Source: Sphingobium baderi
Lineage (GTDB): Bacteria; Pseudomonadota; Alphaproteobacteria; Sphingomonadales; Sphingomonadaceae
Reading direction: 5' to 3'
Length of the DNA: 5,818 nucleotides
NCBI RefSeq assembly: GCF_001456115.1
Contig: NZ_CP013272.1
Span: 1 to 5,818, forward strand
Part shown: piece after piece, positions 4,635-5,818 of the stretch
How positions within the stretch are numbered: position 1 is the stretch's first letter
Layout of the letters: each line of letters starts with the position of its first letter
Translations under genes and position numbers: made by a program
Notes under the pieces: generated by a model
Told to the model about the DNA's origin: nothing
Seen by the model: only the letters and a program-made list of their open reading frames with translations
Database searches by the model: none

Positions 4635-5606
4635 GCTCAGTCCCCTGTCATGCGATTTTCTGATGTCGCGTTGTAGCTCAATCTCTCTCTGACGCTCCTG
4701 CTCGCGCTCGATGGCGCGCTGGCGGTCCCGCTCCTGTTGCTGATCGACGCCAAGGGCGCGGTTGAGCGTGCTGGCCAGTTCGTGGAACTTGTCCCGCATC
4801 TGCGCGCCATGCTCCCGCAACCATTGGCCGCCCCGCTCAATGTATTGCCGCAGACCCTGGCGCTCATGCACCTCGGTATTGTGCTGGGCGACCTTGGTGA
4901 CAGGCTGATACTCGCGGCCCTCACGCTGGGCGATCTGCTTCGCCTTGCGCTCCATGGCTGTGACCGCTGGCCCCTGCTTTAGCTCCGGCTCCGCCTCGAT
5001 CCCCTGCGCTTTCAGCGTCCGGTGATCCACCCGTTCGACATGCCCGGCCTGCTCCAGGGCGATGTTCTGCATATTGGCCCACCGCTGCCGCAACTGCTCC
5101 ACCTCGACCGAGGCCGTTGCCTTCACGTCCAGTTCGCGGGTTTTCGCACCCATGCCCTCCGGGCCGATACGACGGGTCGTCGCCAACAGATGGGCATGGT
5201 GATTGCGGTGGTCCCCCTCCCTCCCTGGGAGATGGATCGCAACGTCCACCGCCACCCCGTAGCGGTTGCTGATCTCGCGGGCGAAGCCCAGGGCGAGGTC
5301 GCGCCGCTGCCCCGCGTCCAGTTCGGCGGGCAGCGCGATTTCATATTCCCGCGCGACTTTGGCGTCCTTGCGCCGCTCGGCCGCCTCGGCTGCATTCCAC
5401 AGCGCGGCCCGATCTCGTGCCCAGGCTGGCACATCATCAGGTGCCACGATCTCCTGATGCTCGACGCCTTGCTTGCGGGTGTAATCATGGACGAGGCCGG
5501 TGCGCTCGTCCTCGATTTCGACGCCCGCGCGATACGCCGCCGCCGCTGTCGCACTGCGACCGGCGCCACGGCTGATCGCCTTTACCGCAAGATGGAAGCT
5601 CGCCAT
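4629..5606 (-). CDS. mobA: MobA/MobL-family (MOBQ) relaxase
   Basis: This 325-residue relaxase would nick one strand at oriT, stay covalently attached and pilot it into a recipient through a helper's secretion channel. The MobA/MobL domain covers about residues 1-210. The likely catalytic tyrosine is Tyr25 in RSATAAAAYRAG, the same place as in RSF1010 MobA. The metal-binding histidine motif is HRNHHAHLL (His133, 136, 137, 139), with DVAIHLPG (His125) nearby. The rest (about 215-325) is charged and ends in a Gln/Arg/Glu coiled coil (about 287-318). There is no primase domain as in RSF1010 MobA, so this is a relaxase-only form. ATG 5606 was chosen because AGAAAGG (5614-5620) lies 7 bases upstream; ATG 5627 would lack a site. 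The gene is divergent from the TraD-like gene across oriT, so MobA binding there may also repress its own expression. Confidence 0.93.
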   Translation of the reverse strand: MASFHLAVKAISRGAGRSATAAAAYRAGVEIEDERTGLVHDYTRKQGVEHQEIVAPDDVPAWARDRAALWNAAEAAERRKDAKVAREYEIALPAELDAGQRRDLALGFAREISNRYGVAVDVAIHLPGREGDHRNHHAHLLATTRRIGPEGMGAKTRELDVKATASVEVEQLRQRWANMQNIALEQAGHVERVDHRTLKAQGIEAEPELKQGPAVTAMERKAKQIAQREGREYQPVTKVAQHNTEVHERQGLRQYIERGGQWLREHGAQMRDKFHELASTLNRALGVDQQQERDRQRAIEREQERQREIELQRDIRKSHDRGLSR

Positions 5607-5613
5607 CGCCGCG

Positions 5614-5620
5614 CCTTTCT
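5614..5620 (-). promoter_or_regulatory. Ribosome binding site deciding the mobA start
   Basis: The minus strand reads AGAAAGG, 7 bases before ATG 5606. It favours this start over the in-frame ATG at 5627 and the frame further upstream, which would run through oriT. Confidence 0.65.
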
Positions 5621-5640
5621 TTGCCATGCGGGAGCATGGC

Positions 5641-5715
5641 GCAGGCGATAGCCTGCTGGGTGCAGGGTTACACCCTGCCGCACGCATTGCCAACGGCAAT
5701 GCTAAAGTGCGCCCT
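5641..5715. other. oriT: Origin of transfer (oriT), MOBQ type
   Basis: Three perfect hairpins stand in a row: GCAGGC-GATA-GCCTGC (5641-5656), GCAGGGT-TAC-ACCCTGC (5662-5678) and GCATTGCC-AAC-GGCAATGC (5684-5702). One base after the last comes AAAGTGCGCCCT (5704-5715). From memory, RSF1010/R1162-type oriT has an inverted repeat directly followed by TAAGTGCGCCCT or a close variant, with the nick in this stretch. The position between divergent mobA and TraD-like genes supports the call. The nicked strand would be the plus strand; the exact bond is not determined here. The first two hairpins are not part of the minimal RSF1010-type core and may bind accessory proteins or control mobA, whose leader they form. 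Confidence 0.85.
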
Positions 5716-5763
5716 TCTCTCACTATCGCTCGCTTGGGTTCCCGTGTATGCTTACCGCAAATC

Positions 5764-5768
5764 GGAGG
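5764..5768 (+). promoter_or_regulatory. Ribosome binding site of the TraD/MobC-like gene
   Basis: GGAGG lies 7 bases before ATG 5776. It is the best ribosome binding site in the window and fixes the start of the gene that crosses the window ends. Confidence 0.8.
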
Positions 5769-5775
5769 TTTGGAA

Positions 5776-5818
5776 ATGGCTGCTCCAACACCAGAGGCAA
5801 TCGAAAACGCCCGCCTTA
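5776..5818 (+). CDS. TraD/MobC-like mobilization protein, 5' part (continues at base 1)
   Basis: These are the first 14 codons plus one base of a gene that runs off the right end. The sequence encodes MAAPTPEAIENARL, and the final base A joins bases 1-2 (AG) to make a Lys codon, after which the frame stays open to the stop at 216-218. The ATG is well supported: GGAGG at 5764-5768 lies 7 bases upstream. The gene is divergent from mobA, with the oriT candidate between them, as is usual for relaxosome accessory genes. The join assumes the window is a circular molecule cut inside this gene; that is inferred from frame continuity. See the 1-218 entry for the rest of the protein. Confidence 0.8.
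   Translation, partial: MAAPTPEAIENARL

Noticed and set aside
5022..5651. 209-codon open frame on the plus strand opposite mobA
   Set aside because: It lies antisense to the clear relaxase gene and crosses into oriT. The protein has no recognisable family features, and long antisense frames are common in GC-rich genes.

Overview
The window reads as a complete small mobilizable plasmid (about 5.8 kb) from a GC-rich alphaproteobacterium; a sphingomonad is my best guess, inferred from gene style and not proven. The strongest sign of circularity is that a gene starting at 5776 with a good ribosome binding site runs off the right end and continues in frame from base 1 to a stop at 216-218. Joining the ends gives an uninterrupted 86-residue TraD/MobC-like protein.

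Mobilization region (4629-5818 and 1-669): a short MOBQ-type relaxase gene (mobA, minus strand) is divergent from the TraD/MobC-like gene and a downstream membrane-protein gene (plus strand). Between them is an oriT candidate: three consecutive perfect hairpins, the last followed by AAAGTGCGCCCT, which closely resembles the nick region of RSF1010/R1162-type plasmids. No type IV secretion or coupling-protein genes are present, so transfer would depend on a helper.

Replication region (about 890-2616): a 551-bp non-coding stretch holds a 19-bp-arm inverted repeat built from AGTGTC hexamers, six tandem 22-bp iterons, and a rep promoter overlapped by degenerate and inverted half-iterons. Then come a Rep_3-family initiator gene and a gene for a helix-turn-helix/coiled-coil plasmid protein of the kind often found after rep. 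This is the layout of an iteron-controlled theta replicon with autoregulated rep.

Stability region (2631-3298): an interrupted palindrome lies within a possible promoter and precedes two overlapping genes, DUF4160 and DUF2442, a pair organised like a type II toxin-antitoxin operon. No ParA, ParB or resolvase gene is seen, so this pair may be the main maintenance function.

Cargo region (3377-4630): two minus-strand genes of visibly lower GC content, a predicted lipoprotein followed 14 bases later by an EcsC-family protein, probably form an operon. It has its own AT-rich promoter region and ends at a hairpin plus T-run. Its function is unknown and it is the best candidate for an undescribed system here.
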